64,000 bases of DNA from Candidula unifasciata (Eukaryota; Mollusca; Gastropoda; Stylommatophora; Geomitridae). The DNA lies in the NCBI GenBank assembly GCA_905116865.2, contig CAJHNH020002702.1, positions 494,501 to 558,500 of the forward strand, written 5' to 3'. Of this stretch, positions 11,111 to 21,754 are shown piece by piece (within the stretch, counting starts at the first letter, position 1; every line of letters begins with the position of its first letter). Made by a program: the position numbers and the translations under genes. Below the pieces are notes generated by a model. That model did no database searches. It was not told the DNA's origin and saw nothing but the letters and a program-made list of their open reading frames with translations.

Positions 11111-11459
11111 TCTCCTCCAGTTTTCCCACCAGCACAATGTATTAGTTTTCTCATGATGTGAACAGGATTCAGATTGTCTATTTCTGATTTGGTTTCATAT
11201 AATAAGTTCATAGTATGTAAATTGTCCATATGTTGAAACATATTTAAAACAGTCAATATGTGGGTCTGAAAATGTTCAAATAACACTGAATCAGAATGAG
11301 CTAAGCTTACAGTATGGATATGAGTTAATATAACTGGCTGTGATTTAAAAAAAAAATGTATAAATAGTCATTTTAAATTCTTCTGAGACATCTGGGTAAA
11401 GATTTGACAACACAGCATTCGGGACAACCCCTTATTAACTCTGGCTCCTTCCACAACAA

Positions 11460-11750
11460 TCAGTGAAGAGTCTCTATACTAGTCAGTCAGTTAACTGACA
11501 GATTATCTTCAATGCACATCGAACCATTCAGTCCTCAAGATCCCCTCTTTAGTAAATCCTGCACCATGTAGTGGCTGAGGACACCAGTTCTGTGTTGGTT
11601 TCCTTTTCTTCTTTGGCTTCCTAATACTGCTCTTGTCTGGCACATCCCTTTTAACATGTTGTTCTTGCAGTCTAGTCATGGTTTCAAGTTCATAGTCATC
11701 ACTTGTTTTTTGCAAACGTCTTACTTCTCGTAGAGCATTTAGAATATCAG
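11460..11750 (-). repeat. family G coding repeat
   Basis: The minus strand reads LQKTSDDYELETMTRLQEQ, then KPKKKRKPTQNWCPQPLHGA and a terminal EGILRTEWFD. The tail is shared with 9760-10060 and 13725-14000, so it is repeat-derived and not an exon of gene A. Confidence 0.55.
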
Positions 11751-11765
11751 CATTAATTTTGCATT

Positions 11766-11879
11766 CTCCAGACTCATCTTGCCTTCCCCAGACTCACCTT
11801 ACCTTCCCTATACTCACCTTGCCTTCCACAGACTCACCTTGCCTTCCCCAGACTAATCTTGCCTTCCCCAGACTCGTCC
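11766..11879. repeat. 21-bp minisatellite, ~5.5 copies
   Basis: The unit is CAGACTCACCTTGCCTTCCC plus C, with a few substitutions. Several units carry a donor-like GGTGAG on the minus strand, which could mislead exon finders. Confidence 0.85.
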
Positions 11880-12200
11880 TCCTCAAGTGATGAATAAAAG
11901 TATACTCAATGTCAGAGTTATTTAACCATGCTTTTTTGGTTGATGTAATGAAGGATGGCTCTTGTACTGTTTTCCTGTCTCACTGTCAAGTGATGAATAA
12001 CAGCATACTCAATGTCAGAGTTGTTAAACCATACTTTTTGTTTGCTGTGGCAGTCTGAGGATGCTGCATAAAAGACTTTTTTTCTTACCCATCCATCTAG
12101 CAACATAGAAAGACTCACCTCACTGACAAGAACCAATTCCACAAGGCTCTATCATGAGATACCAGACCGAAGATGAATAAATAAAATGCGTTCTATATCA
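11880..12200. repeat. degenerate ~110-bp direct repeat
   Basis: AAGTGATGAATAAAAGTATA and CTCAATGTCAGAGTTATTTA recur at about 11885 and 11990, with a weaker third copy from about 12165. Confidence 0.6.
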
Positions 12201-12223
12201 GAGCCAGTTCACAACAAACTCAC

Positions 12224-12255
12224 CTCACAGTCTGGTTCCTGCATCATTTCCTTGT
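12224..12255 (-). CDS. zinc-finger gene A, exon 2 (candidate)
   Basis: The donor is TGTGAG|GTGAGT at 12224/12223; the acceptor is GGAAACAG ending at 12256. Starting in phase 1 and ending in phase 0, it encodes DKEMMQEPDCE (first codon split). The short acidic QEPD motif resembles KQEPDNEE at the end of gene B exon 3. The polypyrimidine tract is weak; an acceptor seven bases upstream (AAATAG) would give a 39-nt phase-0 exon instead. Confidence 0.45.
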
Positions 12256-12335
12256 CTGTTTCCTATTTCACCATGACAGTTAAACAATAACATCAGCTTT
12301 TTTCTTGTGTTCTGATTACAATAAATAATGTTAAC

Positions 12336-12339
<4 letters not shown>

Positions 12340-12430
<91 letters not shown>

Positions 12431-12436
12431 GAGGGG
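12340..12436. repeat. (GA)n microsatellite
   Basis: About 80 bp of nearly pure AG repeats followed by interrupted GGGA units. Confidence 0.97.
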
Positions 12437-12539
12437 AGATATAGAGAAAAGAAGAGACAACCAGACAGACAGGCTAACAAAACAGAAAAGGCAGAGAGAG
12501 ACAGGAAAGTATATATGTTTTTTTTTTTGTGAATGAATA

Positions 12540-12760
12540 AATAAATATTTTAAACCATATTAAAAGAAAAGACAACACATTTAAAGAAACCATAGTCGAA
12601 GGAGAAGTTTGAGAAAGACAGGCAAAAGGTAGACAGCAAATAAAACAAGGAAGATAGCATCAAGAGACTGTCAAACAACAGTGTCTGAGAGCAAGAGACA
12701 GACACTGTTGGAGAGCCACTGCAGCGAACCTTCACTGAAGAGATGGCACCTGATTTTTAG
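12540..12760. repeat. family B interspersed repeat
   Basis: Homologous to 47270-47530: it shares GAGACAGACACTGTTGGAGA-type sequence, CATTGCAG-like and GAAGAGATGGCACCTGATT. A short piece also occurs inside the SINE at 17365-17745. Class unknown. Confidence 0.6.
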
Positions 12761-12769
12761 AAGCATACC

Positions 12770-12945
12770 TCTGACCCAGCCTTGAGTGGGTCCCCAGTGC
12801 AGTCCCGGGAAGTAAAGGTGGCCGGCGTGATGCTGACCACATCACCCAGCTTGTGCTGATTGGTTTATAAAAAATATAGGTTTAGCCCTATATGCCTAAA
12901 GGCGTGGAAAAGAGACCTTTACTTTTTTTTTTAACTTTACCTATG
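12770..12945 (+). mobile_element. SINE-A, 5'-truncated
   Basis: Contains CAGCCTTGAGTGGGTCCCCA, AAGTAAAGGTGGCCGGCGTG, the body, and the end AAAGGCGTGGAAAAGAGACC with a CTTTACT tail. The tRNA head is missing. Confidence 0.85.
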
Positions 12946-13334
12946 ACTCTACCAAGTTTTACATAAAATAGGTACCACAGATGTGGGAAAGCAAAGACTA
13001 TCATAATAATACTGACCACATCACTTCTGTCCTCAGAAGAAGCTAATAGTCAGTCTCTTCCAGCAGAAGTCAAAAACTGTGTGCTCAATACCTTTGTCTG
13101 GACCTAGTTAACAACATGTCTTAAATGTTTCTGCAGAGAGTTCAGCACTCAATTCCCATTTAAACAGCCATCAGTAACAAGAATAATAAAAGGCTATGTC
13201 ATAATGGACAAGATTATAAGAACTGCTAACAGTATATCCCCTCCTTTGATCGTCAGCGTCCCAACAATGACATGCTAGCATATCAGTTCTCTCATTCCCA
13301 CAAGCTTCTGTATGACCTGGACAGTATATACTTT
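12946..13334. other. unassigned intron sequence of gene A
   Basis: No recognisable signal. Confidence 0.35.
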
Positions 13335-13553
13335 TTTTACGTATCCAGAAACCATGAATTGTAAACCCTTTGGCTCGGTACTATGGATATCGCAACCCTT
13401 CGGCCTTGATTCCATTATAGGCACCGTTAATCTGGGAGAAATGTGGCTTTTCTGCCTACCCCCGGGAGTGAACCCGGACCACAAGGAGTTCGTCACCCGG
13501 CCGCCGCGAACGTCAGGTTTAACCAACTTCGCTAGAGAGCCGGGCTATGGACG
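13335..13553 (-). mobile_element. SINE-D
   Basis: The reverse complement starts with a tRNA-like head (CCGGCTCTCTAGCGAAGTTG, B box GGTTCACTCCC) and continues GGGGTAGGCAGAAAAGCCAC. The same element is in plus orientation at 20012-20208. It is GC-richer than its surroundings. Confidence 0.8.
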
Positions 13554-13724
13554 GTATATACACCTTTATACTTAATGTGAGGTCTAAGGCCACCATGAGC
13601 AGCAGTTGCTCAGAAATGAGAACTTCCTTCTGAAATTTCAAAGTATGAGGTGAGAGTCTGATACAACTGTCCTTGTAAGTATCAATTAGTAAAAGATCCA
13701 CCATTGCTACTGACAGTCAACCTA

Positions 13725-14000
13725 TGGATCATGCTGACATTATTATTGCCCTCCGAGAAATGGGAAGGGTGGAGGACTTTGGCGGCAGTGAATCCACATC
13801 ACTCGCTAGAGTGATAAACCTGGCAGTTGAGATCAGCATTGCAACAAAAAAAACGAGACACACACCAGAGGACTTGTTAATCAACATAGAACTGGTACTA
13901 TAAGCCGACGGATGCTGGGGTTCATACTGAGAGAGGATCTTAGCACGTAGGGATATGCCCAGAGTGCAATGATGATAACCTAACTAACTAATTAGTAAGA
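13725..14000 (+). repeat. family G coding repeat
   Basis: Shares CATGCTGACATTATTATTGC, CAACATAGAACTGGTACTAT and GATGATAACCTAACTAACTA with the other two family G copies. Confidence 0.55.
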
Positions 14001-14329
14001 GAAATTCCAGTGAATCAAAAATTAGGAAAAAAATGCTGACGTTTGATAGGACACACACTGAGGAAACCTGGTGATAATTAAAATCTCATTGCACTGGGAC
14101 ACACAGGATCAAAGAAATGTCTATTCTCATAACTTGATATACTTAGTTCTGCTCAGAAATGAAAGAATCATTTACATTAGCTGAGAAACCACATTATAAT
14201 TTCTGGAAACTGGTGGAGATCCTTCAGTGTATATTCCCGCATCATACACTCCCAAATCTTTGGTGTGCCTCAGTGGAATGTAATCTTCTAATCCAGTGGT
14301 TTTCAACCTTTAAAGTTTGTGGTTTGAAC

Positions 14330-14672
14330 AACAGACCCATAAGTGCTCCGATCTTCTTCCAACTCAAGTCTGAGTTCGAAGAAGCTCAGCACAGTGCACA
14401 GGCTCTGTAGCACCGGCGAGGATCCTGAAATACTTTGGGTAGATTTTTAACTCCAAATTTTGCCCAGGCAGTGCCATTAGGCTACCTTTTTCGATTTCCA
14501 ACTGCCAAGGGATTTTGAATGTGCATAACAATGCTCACGGGCGTCCGATCTCACTACCGGGGGAATTACTAGAAGTTCAAGTCTATGTGAAAAAATCCCA
14601 GCCCTTACTGGGGATTGAAGCCGGAACCACTCGAGGCGGACACCATGCCTCTAAACCACGCAGCTCCCCTGG
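14330..14672 (-). mobile_element. SINE-C
   Basis: The reverse complement has a tRNA-like head (GGGAGCTGCGTGGTTTAGAG, B-box-like GGCTTCAATCC), a body with AAAATCCCTTGGCAGTTGG, and a 3' part ACCCAAAGTATTTCAGGATC and CTCAGACTTGAGTT. Other copies: 55100-55310 (minus) and 62246-62600 (plus). Confidence 0.8.
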
Positions 14673-14782
14673 TTTTCAACCTGCTGGGGGCAAAGAAGTT
14701 TCAAGGGGGAAAATCTCTAACACTTGAGTTCATTTGTACTTGCAATAACCTGTTATAATAACATTTTTTTTCCCAGTTTAAT

Positions 14783-14960
14783 TATCTTCTTCTTCTTCTT
14801 CCCGTTCACGGGCTGTAACTCTGGCGGAATGTCCTGGTTGTCTGTCCACTTCTGGACTTTAGTCTTGTTCCGGAATCTTAGTGTTGCATGCACATTCGTT
14901 TAATAGATCTGACTTAACTGTATGCAGACTGTTGGTTCCTTGCCCTCTTTATAATCAATT
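14783..14960 (-). mobile_element. SINE-E, partial
   Basis: Contains TCTTCTTCTTCTTCCCGTTC (antisense GAA-type tail) and CAGACTGTTGGTTCCTTGCC. It lacks the head-proximal half. Confidence 0.85.
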
Positions 14961-15189
14961 TGTTAAAGTTTGTAGAAAAGGAAAAGGGGGGGGGGGAGGG
15001 GGGTCTTGTCATATGTTCAAGGGCAGTGCCTTCTGAAAAAGTTTGAAAACCACTGTTCTAGTTCATCATATGTGGTAGTGGTGATCATGTTTTTTCACAG
15101 CTTTCTGCCTCATGTTAAGTTAGTTGTGTCTCCCTTACATGGCATTGTAGAACCAACTTAGCATTTTTTGGGGGCTATTTGGTTTTATT

Positions 15190-15360
15190 AGGCAATTTTA
15201 TGTTCAGTAGTTTGCCACTGCTCTCTGAACAATTGGCTCACAATGTGAAATGTTGAAATCAGTGCAAGGTCAGTCTGCTACCAAACTGACTGCATCTGGA
15301 ATTAAACCAAGTACACTGGAATTATGAAGCACATTTACAATGCCACAGATGCATTGTGTA
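15190..15360 (-). repeat. family I repeat
   Basis: Shares AGGCAATTTTATGTTCAGTA with 9335 and, in reverse, GCATCTGTGGCATTGTAAAT with the outward heads at 9357 and 9655. It is decayed. Confidence 0.55.
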
Positions 15361-15541
15361 CTGTCAATCATTTCAGATTCAGATGTTCTTTCATGCCAAG
15401 ATGCCAAACTGTCCAACATCTTCTTCACTGGAATTCCCCTGCCTCTCCTGTAATGTAAACTAAGCTTCTTTTATAAACCTTGCTTGTTGTTCGACCATCA
15501 CAGGTGATGATGACCAGTCCTTTCATCCACTGGTGACTGGA

Positions 15542-15745
15542 TTAGGTTTTATGAGTGGCTGAGAAGGCTAATTCTAGCACTGAAAGTTCTTGAGCAGTGT
15601 GGACAGGGACCAGAAGCCGCATCTCCCTCATGATTTGCTTCAGTGTCTTTCCTGATTTGTCTTTTCTGAACTGCTGCTGCAGTTTTAGCATCTTCATGGG
15701 CCACAGCTCCTCGATGAAAAGAGGAGCCCCAGGATGAGCTGCCAC
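15542..15745 (-). pseudogene. unidentified coding fragment
   Basis: An open minus-strand frame encodes PGAPLFIEELWPMKMLKLQQ and, further on, LKQIMREMRLLVPVHTAQEL, ending SATHKT. Codon use looks protein-like and the frame opens upstream without an obvious splice site. I do not recognise the family. It could be a processed gene fragment or part of a retroelement protein. Confidence 0.3.
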
Positions 15746-15859
15746 ATGCAGCGACTTCCTAGGTTTTAGGATTAGTACAGAAGTCTTTCAGTGAGGTTGT
15801 CTTTGAAATGTTTCTTCTGTGCATCTTGACAGCATTTTACTTTTATATACTTCAGAGGT

Positions 15860-16235
15860 CCTGGGTAGTTAGCATCCTTTGGATATTTTTTCCAGGTCAT
15901 GCTGGTGTTTTGGGAAATGAACAGGCAGAAGGAATGGCTGGCTCTGTACCACTTGGTGGTGAACTGATGTATGACAAGTTAGATATTGTGAGGGCCCTTT
16001 GGGAACGGGTAAACAGTGCGGAGGCGTAGATGGATCATTACGGTCTGAGGAGAATGGCGCTGCCAGAAGTTACCAGGGGATCTGGTCGACGCTCAACTTG
16101 CAGGGGAAGGATGAGACAAATATACAATCAGACAGTTACTGGCACCAATGGAATTGGAACTCTTCGCTTGCTGCTGAAGATGAGGACTGAGCAATTATGA
16201 GAGTGTCCTGAGTGCTGTGATGGTGATTCTTAATC
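15860..16235 (+). mobile_element. LINE-epsilon 3' part (RNase H end plus tail)
   Basis: Reads ILWIFFPGHAGVLGNEQAEG (RNase H last-Asp region, Asp replaced by Glu), then GELMYDKLDIVRALWERVNS, the Gly/Arg-rich block and ELLLKMRTEQLWECPECCD-like in a second frame. It is broken by a TAG at 16027. It lies just outside the gene A first coding exon. Confidence 0.8.
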
Positions 16236-16293
16236 AACATTCAACTACTTTTACTACATAGCAACAGCAGTGAGTGACTGAAAATTAAATTAC

Positions 16294-16375
16294 CTTTTTC
16301 CCATGTAATAATGTTTTGAAACTCTTTAAGTTCACTATTTTTTTTTACAAATTCATTGCAGATGTTGATTTCCAT
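16294..16375 (-). CDS. zinc-finger gene A, first coding exon (candidate)
   Basis: The acceptor TTATTTCTTTGTAG is followed by GTACATGG, giving an ATG at 16375-16373 with G at +4. The open frame encodes MEINICNEFVKKNSELKEFQ, then NIITWEK, and ends in phase 1 at the donor AAAAAG|GTAATT (16294/16293). The phase matches the next candidate exon. A 5' UTR exon would precede it. Confidence 0.5.
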
Positions 16376-16457
16376 GTACCTACAAAGAAATAACAAGAAA
16401 CACATATAGATTATTCATAAACTTCACTAATTAGACTACTATAAGTACATAACTTAC

Positions 16458-16960
16458 AGAATCCATTAAACAATGCTCTTTGTCTTCATCTGGGAGAATG
16501 CATGGCAATCATGCCTCTTATCTTCTAGGAGTAAAGAAGAAAAAAAAACAATGGGTAGAGGATAGGGTGAACTACATGTGAAGACAATAGATAAGATGAC
16601 TTGATGTGAGCTTATGCCTTGGATTTCATAGCCGTTCCCAAGGGCCGTCCAATTTTTAGGGGTGTCATGTGTTGCTTCTTTTGAACGTTTTAAGCACATC
16701 CACCAATGATGACAGCCACCGCCAATGAGCGTAAAAATACAAAAACATTAATAATTTGATGCTCAAGAAGCATAGCGCCTTCGGTGCTTTCCCCTGAAAT
16801 ACTTCTTCCTTGCACACAGGCGCCTGCAGCACATGAGCGGCTCACAAGAACACCACATTCCGGAAACAACCGTCGCTGACACAAAAGAGAGTTGCCAAAA
16901 GAAAGCTGCACAGTTTCATCTGGAAGACAGTGTGTAGACCTCAATGAACGAGCCACTTTT
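16458..16960 (-). promoter_or_regulatory. candidate 5' UTR exon and promoter region of gene A
   Basis: A donor GATTCT|GTAAGTTA at 16458/16457 would splice over an ~80-bp intron to the acceptor before the ATG at 16375. Upstream (16700-16960) the sequence is locally richer in CpG than its surroundings and free of recognised repeats. No TATA box or initiator was convincingly found. Confidence 0.3.
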
Positions 16961-17364
16961 CGGCATGCTCTGTACAGACAGTGAAGACAAAAGACATCTC
17001 ATAATATTATGAGACACATGTGATTCAAGGAACAAATGGGATATAGGAATATAAATTAACACACAGCGGACAACCGAAAGTTAAGAACCATATCATACCA
17101 GAAAATAACCGACAAATGTAAGGTATCTTCATTGGTAGTGAATGAGTGAATGAATGAATTTCACAATTCTTGATGTAGTAAGGTTTTATTTCTACAGTGG
17201 GCAGCTGAGGAAAAAGTCTGTTCTCATGCCTTCTAGGCAATGGTATGAGAGTCACACCATGGACAAGATTGGGGTCTTACCACATAATATTCCTAATGAC
17301 ATCAGTGGATATGTTAATCATGATAAAGTCCACTGCTGATATGACATCTAATTTGTTTATTAAC

Positions 17365-17745
17365 AGAGCCACGGTAGCTTAGTGGCTAGACACTTGCCTG
17401 GTGGTCTAAAAAACTTGGGTTCGAATCTGCATCGTCAAACGTTTTTCAAAACTGATCTCGTATCCCAGGTTGACTAGCCTAAAATGGATGCCAGCTAATG
17501 TCAAGAAATGGACGAACAGCAGTCTGAGAGTGTACAACCAAGACAAGAGACACACAGCATGTTGAAGAGTTATTGCCACCAATTTTCTTTGTCGAGACAG
17601 CATCTGATTGAATGTTCTGGGAGGTCAAGGTGGCCAGTTGATGTTAACCATTGGGTGCTAACTGGTCTTTCAAAATACGAGTCTAGCATCATATATATGC
17701 CCCACAGGCCACTAGTGTTAAAAGGAGGTCCTTTACTTCTTTAAA
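17365..17745 (+). mobile_element. SINE-A-like copy with ~110-bp insertion
   Basis: The tRNA head (CCACGGTAGCTTAGTGGCTA, B box GGGTTCGAATCTGC) and the SINE-A 3' body (GTCAAGGTGGCCAGTTGATG, end AGGTCCTTTACTTC) are separated by sequence related to family B (GAGTGTACAACCAAGACAAG). Confidence 0.75.
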
Positions 17746-17914
17746 TGACAGATAACAGAAATAATGTGACCACTCTTGAAAGCATAACTAAGGGTTTAGA
17801 ATATCGTATGAACAAAGAAGAAAATAAATACTGACATTCTTAAAGATCTGAACATCAATGAAGACATCAATAAAGAGCATCTTGTCTCCTGAGCCGAAAT
17901 ATTTTGGTCATAGT

Positions 17915-18120
17915 CTTCTTCGCAATCACCATCTGTAAACGGGTGGAAAGTTCTGGTTGTTCATCCACCTCTGGACTTTGGACTTGTTCCAGAACGTGAG
18001 TGTTGCGTGCAAATTTGTTTTACAGATCTGACTTATTTGTATGCAGATTGTTAGTTCCTTACCTCTCAGGCAGATGCACTCTAACTTTGAAGGAACATCC
18101 GCCCCCCCCCCCTCAGAAGC
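17915..18120 (-). mobile_element. SINE-E
   Basis: Contains TCTTCTTCGCAATCACC, AGTTCTGGTTGTTCATCCAC and CAGGCAGATGCACTC, ending in a C-run near 18105. Confidence 0.85.
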
Positions 18121-18721
18121 CGCTGTAGCAGAATGCATGGTACCAGAAAATGAGGGGCAGTGGCCGACCAACATAAAGATTGATACAGGATATGACTCCT
18201 TGGATATGAAAGGGCATCAGACTGGCCAGAGACCGAGTTTCTTTCAGGCAGATCGTGATGAAAGTGACGTTCTGCAAAGGACAGGCTACAGCATGATGAT
18301 GATGAGAGAGAATGACTATCTTCCATATGGGTCGGTTTCACCACAGACCTGCCGATAGATCGCACATATCACGAACTCTGCAGAATCTGCGAAGATCATC
18401 GGCGATTTCGGTTTTTTTTTTTTCTTTAAATACGTTGATCGAACTGACGCATCTGCTTAAAGAAAATCATCTGCCGACAGAAACCACCGTTTGTTTTAAA
18501 GCACATTCCGTGGTAAACTATAAACGGTAGAAAAAACTCATGTATTCTTTGTGCTGCTTAAAAGATTTGGAAAATAATCACCAGATCTACAATTTGCAAT
18601 GGACTTGAGACCATTTAGGGGACAGCCGGAGGAAGAGATCTTCAGTGAAGAAAATAAAGACATTCGTTGTGTGTCAATTATTCTGTTCTTGTGGTAGTGA
18701 GAGAAGAAATAGTGGGGTAAT
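18121..18721. other. unassigned sequence
   Basis: Open but unremarkable frames on both strands. 18200-18360 has coding-like composition but no recognisable family. Confidence 0.3.
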
Positions 18722-19010
18722 CTTCTTCTTCTTCTTCGCGTTCACCAGCTGTACACTCAGCTGAAAGTTCTGGTTGTTCGTCCACTTCTGAACTGCAGTC
18801 CTACTCCAGAACCTGAGTGTTGCGTGTGCATCAGTTTTACAGATCTGATTCATTTGAATGCAGACTGTTGGTTCCTTGCCTCTCAGGCAAATGCACTCCG
18901 ACTTCAAAGGAAGCTCCCCAATTAGTCGACTCTTACGACATGCTTTTGGGTTGGCAGAGGGTCTATTCTTGTTTTCCCCATAATAGGGCCCCGGAACCCA
19001 CAGGTAATGT
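18722..19010 (-). mobile_element. SINE-E, nearly full length
   Basis: On the plus strand it runs from TCTTCTTCTTCTTCGCGTTC through CAGACTGTTGGTTCCTTGCC to GGGCCCCGGAACCCACAGG, covering the body of the family. Confidence 0.88.
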
Positions 19011-19315
19011 AAGCAGTCAACTGGGTGCCGTCTTCACAACGAAAGTTAAATACACAATAAAGTTTGGATGCACAATAAATTTTGGAGGAGATCTGTTTCA
19101 TTACCTAGGGTTTATCGCATATGGTTCAGCCTTTCTCCACAGAATGGCCAGTCATTTGACGAGAAAGCCACATTAAGCACAAATTCTATAGCTCCAGCAA
19201 CGATCCCTGAAGATCTCCGTGAAACATTGCGGTCTGCAAGCCAAACTCCAGTTCTAGAACAAGACTAATGTCCACAATTAGAAGAACAACCATGATTTAA
19301 CATCCGGTGAACTCC

Positions 19316-19530
19316 AAGAAGAAGAGTTTTGCATGTACATATGTTTTACAAATTTGGCTTGTTTGTATGCAGACTGTTGGTTCTTCGCCTCTCTGTCAGA
19401 TGCACTCCCACTTCGAAGAATATACCCTTAATTAGTCCAATTTTACCACATTCTTGTTATGGGTTGCAGTGGGTTTATTATTTCTTCCTTCTCCAATAGG
19501 ACCCGTCAACACACACGCGGGGAAGAGGAA
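19316..19530 (-). mobile_element. SINE-E, partial
   Basis: Contains TTGCATGTACATATGTTTTA, GCAGACTGTTGGTTCTTCGC and a decayed CCAATAGGACCCGTCAACAC end. Confidence 0.8.
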
Positions 19531-19599
19531 TGTCTGAATTAGAGCGCTTGTTAAAGTTAACTTACTAAAAGGTTAAATTTGAGAAGAAGGACTGAAACG

Positions 19600-19965
19600 A
19601 CGCCTCTGTGAAACGAATCAACGACCTTTAAATCGCGAGGCAAACGGACCACTTAACCACGGAGACCCTACAATTAATTTTGTGTCCTCGCGGTGTGGGT
19701 TCCGAGGTCCCATTGTAGGGAAAACAAGAATAGACCCACTTCCTGCCCAAAGCATGTCGTAAGAGTCGACTAAATGGATGCTTTCTTAGAAGTACATCTG
19801 CCTGGGAGGCAAGGAACCAGCAGGCTGTATGCAAGCGAGTCAGACCTGTGAAAAGCATGTAAATGCAAAATTAAGTTTATGGAATAGGACTGGAGTCCAG
19901 AAGTGGACGAACAACCAGAACTCTCCACTAGAGTTTACAGCCAGTGAACACGAAGGAGAAGACGA
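19600..19965 (+). mobile_element. SINE-E with adjacent tRNA-like sequence
   Basis: The body runs GTGGGTTCCGAGGTCCCATT to GAGTTTACAGCCAGTGAACA and GAAGGAGAAGACGAA. Upstream, 19610-19685 reads in reverse as a tRNA-like head (TCTCCGTGGTTAAGTGGTCC), perhaps a second, opposite SINE fragment. Confidence 0.8.
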
Positions 19966-20011
19966 ATTTTCTGTCCCAACCAACACGCTACGCGTGTTAA
20001 AAACTGTTCAT

Positions 20012-20208
20012 TGACCGGCTCTCTAGCGTAGTTGGCTAAACCGGATTGCGCTGTGACCGGGTGACGAACTCCTTGTGGTCCGGGGTAGGCAGAAAAGACA
20101 TTTCTCCCAGATTTACAGTATTTACAATGGAATCAAGGCCGAAAGGTTGCGATATCCATAATACCGAGCCTAAGGGTTAACAACTGATGGCCTCTGGATA
20201 CTAAAACA
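20012..20208 (+). mobile_element. SINE-D
   Basis: Starts GACCGGCTCTCTAGCGTAGT, contains GACGAACTCCTTGTGGTCCG and ends GGCCGAAAGGTTGCGATATC and beyond. It pairs with the antisense copy at 13335-13553. Confidence 0.8.
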
Positions 20209-20283
20209 AACAAACAAACAAAACTGTTCAGGTTTACCAGTCAGTAAGATGGGTATGCTTTTATATCTTATGTTTAGCCATAA

Positions 20284-20545
20284 ATAAGTAAAAGACCATT
20301 TTCCACGCCTTCTTGCATACTGGGCATTTGGGCTAGACCTATATTTTATAGACCAGTGAGTGATGTGCTCAACATCATGCGAGCCACTTTTACCTCCCAG
20401 TTTTTGTTTTACCTGGTACACATTTAAGGCTTGGTCGACTTGGGAGCTAAGGTAGTTTTTAAAGTAGAAAACAAAAGTCCAGCTCCGTTAAGACCTGAAC
20501 TTTTGGATCTAGGCCAATGTCTAGCCGCGACACCGAGGTGGCTCC
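20284..20545 (-). mobile_element. SINE-A
   Basis: Antisense tail at left (AAGTAAAAGACCATTTTCCA), body with TTAAGGCTTGGTCGACTTGG, and tRNA-like head at right (GTCTAGCCGCGACACCGAGG in reverse sense). Confidence 0.85.
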
Positions 20546-20607
20546 CATGTTTAGTCATGGGAATATAAAGAACTCTGATACAATAAGACCTTGTTAAAAT
20601 GAACTCA

Positions 20608-20790
20608 TCTCTTCTTCTTCTGCCTTTCTATCCCCCAATGGAGCATGGGCCCTCAACCAACTCACGCCAAGTCGTTCTATCCTTCGCCATTGCATGGAGC
20701 TCTCCCCATCTTTCTAACTTCATTCTCCAGCTCTCTTCTCCAGTGTGTTTTTTGGCCTTCCTTTATTCCTATGCCCCTGACCTTGTTAAA
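20608..20790 (-). mobile_element. LINE-delta extreme 3' end
   Basis: TCTTCTTCTGCCTTTCTATC followed by GGAGCATGGGCCCTCAACCA; homologous to 655, 10745 and 32905. Confidence 0.8.
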
Positions 20791-21421
20791 ATGAACTCAC
20801 TTAGGACCAAAATTCTGTTGAAATAAACAAAATGTTGCTCTCAGCTTGGATGTATTATTGTTTATTATTAGTGTCCGGTTAGCACACTTTTTTTGATGTT
20901 GTAAAATTACTGATTTACAGAAAAAACTTCATGAAAGAATTAAGAATCAGCATCATAGCACATTGGGCATACCTTTAAGTGCTGTCTCCCGCAGCAGACG
21001 TCTTAAGTTGTAGACACCAATTCTTGTAGCACACTGATTGTAAACTCGTCATTCTCTCTCTCATACCTCCCTCCTTGTCTGATACACACCTAATTCCTTG
21101 TTCGCACGTTCTTACACATGCTATTTCACCTAAAATCACGTCTTCTAACAGCATTCTTTCATGAATGAACTTCAGAACGTCGCCTTTGATTCTACAAGTG
21201 TTTCTGTAGCTATTGATTTTGTAGTCAGAAAATATGCTCTTTCACTTCCTCTCACTCCTGCACATCCGGACAGTATAACCACGTTAGTCTCTATAATGTT
21301 GATATGCTCATGCTTTGTATCCACTCATGCCAAATTTGTCCATTTTGTAATGTCAACTCTTGATTTGTCGATCTCTTGGAATTTATGTTAACAAGAATTT
21401 ACTGCAGTATGTTTGATGCAT

Positions 21422-21676
21422 GGGAGTCGCCGTGGCCGAGCAGCTAGACGCTCGCCGCGGATCGGAAGGTCGTGGGTTCGCTCCCTGGCGGAGCCGGACT
21501 TTTTTAAAAAATGACCTTGGCTCCCAGGTCGACCCAGCCTTGAGTGGGTATCGGGTGCAGCCCAGGAAGTAAAGGTGTGACCACATCACCCATCTTGTGC
21601 CGATTGGTCTATAAAAATATAGGTCTAGCCCTATATGCCTAAAGGCGTGGAAAAGGGTCCTTTACTGTACTTTACT
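21422..21676 (+). mobile_element. SINE-A, full length, reference copy
   Basis: A 255-bp tRNA-derived SINE flanked by a perfect 14-bp duplication TATGTTTGATGCAT (21408-21421 and 21677-21690). The head has the A-box region TGGCCGAGCAGCTAGACG and B box GGGTTCGCTCCC. The body contains GACCTTGGCTCCCAGGTCGA, and the 3' end is AAAGGCGTGGAAAAGGGTCC with a TTTACT-type tail. The clean duplication suggests a recent insertion. Confidence 0.95.
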
Positions 21677-21754
21677 TATGTTTGATGCATACAAGGGTTA
21701 AGTCTTTGGCCGCTGTGTAAGCAGAACATCCATGACTATGTTCATTTTTTTCTT

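Larger units (their letters stand above)
14294..15055. mobile_element. hAT element with nested SINEs
   Basis: Termini are CAGTGGTTTTCAACCTTTAA at the left and GAAAAAGTTTGAAAACCACTG-type at the right. The flanking 8-mers TTCTAATC (14286-14293) and TTCTAGTT (15056-15063) are a decayed target duplication. SINE-C (antisense) and SINE-E (antisense) lie inside, so the hAT is older than both. Confidence 0.7.
6280..16375 (-). other. gene model: poly-C2H2 zinc-finger gene A (4 coding exons)
   Basis: Proposed coding exons, in transcript order: 16375-16294 (82 nt, ends phase 1), 12255-12224 (32 nt, starts phase 1, ends phase 0), 10297-10183 (115 nt, phase 0 to 1) and 7787-6280 (1508 nt, starts phase 1). 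They sum to 1737 nt, that is 578 codons plus stop, with no internal stop. The last two exons are well supported; the first two rest on splice signals, phase and resemblance to gene B. A further phase 0-0 exon could be missed. The introns hold SINEs, hAT and LINE fragments. Confidence 0.6.

Noticed and set aside
11509..11715. Possible gene A exon (KTSDDYELETMTRLQEQ)
   Set aside because: Its tail is shared with copies at 9760 and 13725 in both orientations, so it is an interspersed repeat.
11785..11870. Series of GTGAG donor sites on the minus strand
   Set aside because: They belong to the 21-bp minisatellite.
21422..21500. Candidate tRNA gene (A and B boxes)
   Set aside because: The cloverleaf is imperfect and the head continues into SINE-A with a 14-bp target duplication, so it is a SINE. 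The same holds for the heads at 9357, 17365, 32083, 36305 and 62246.
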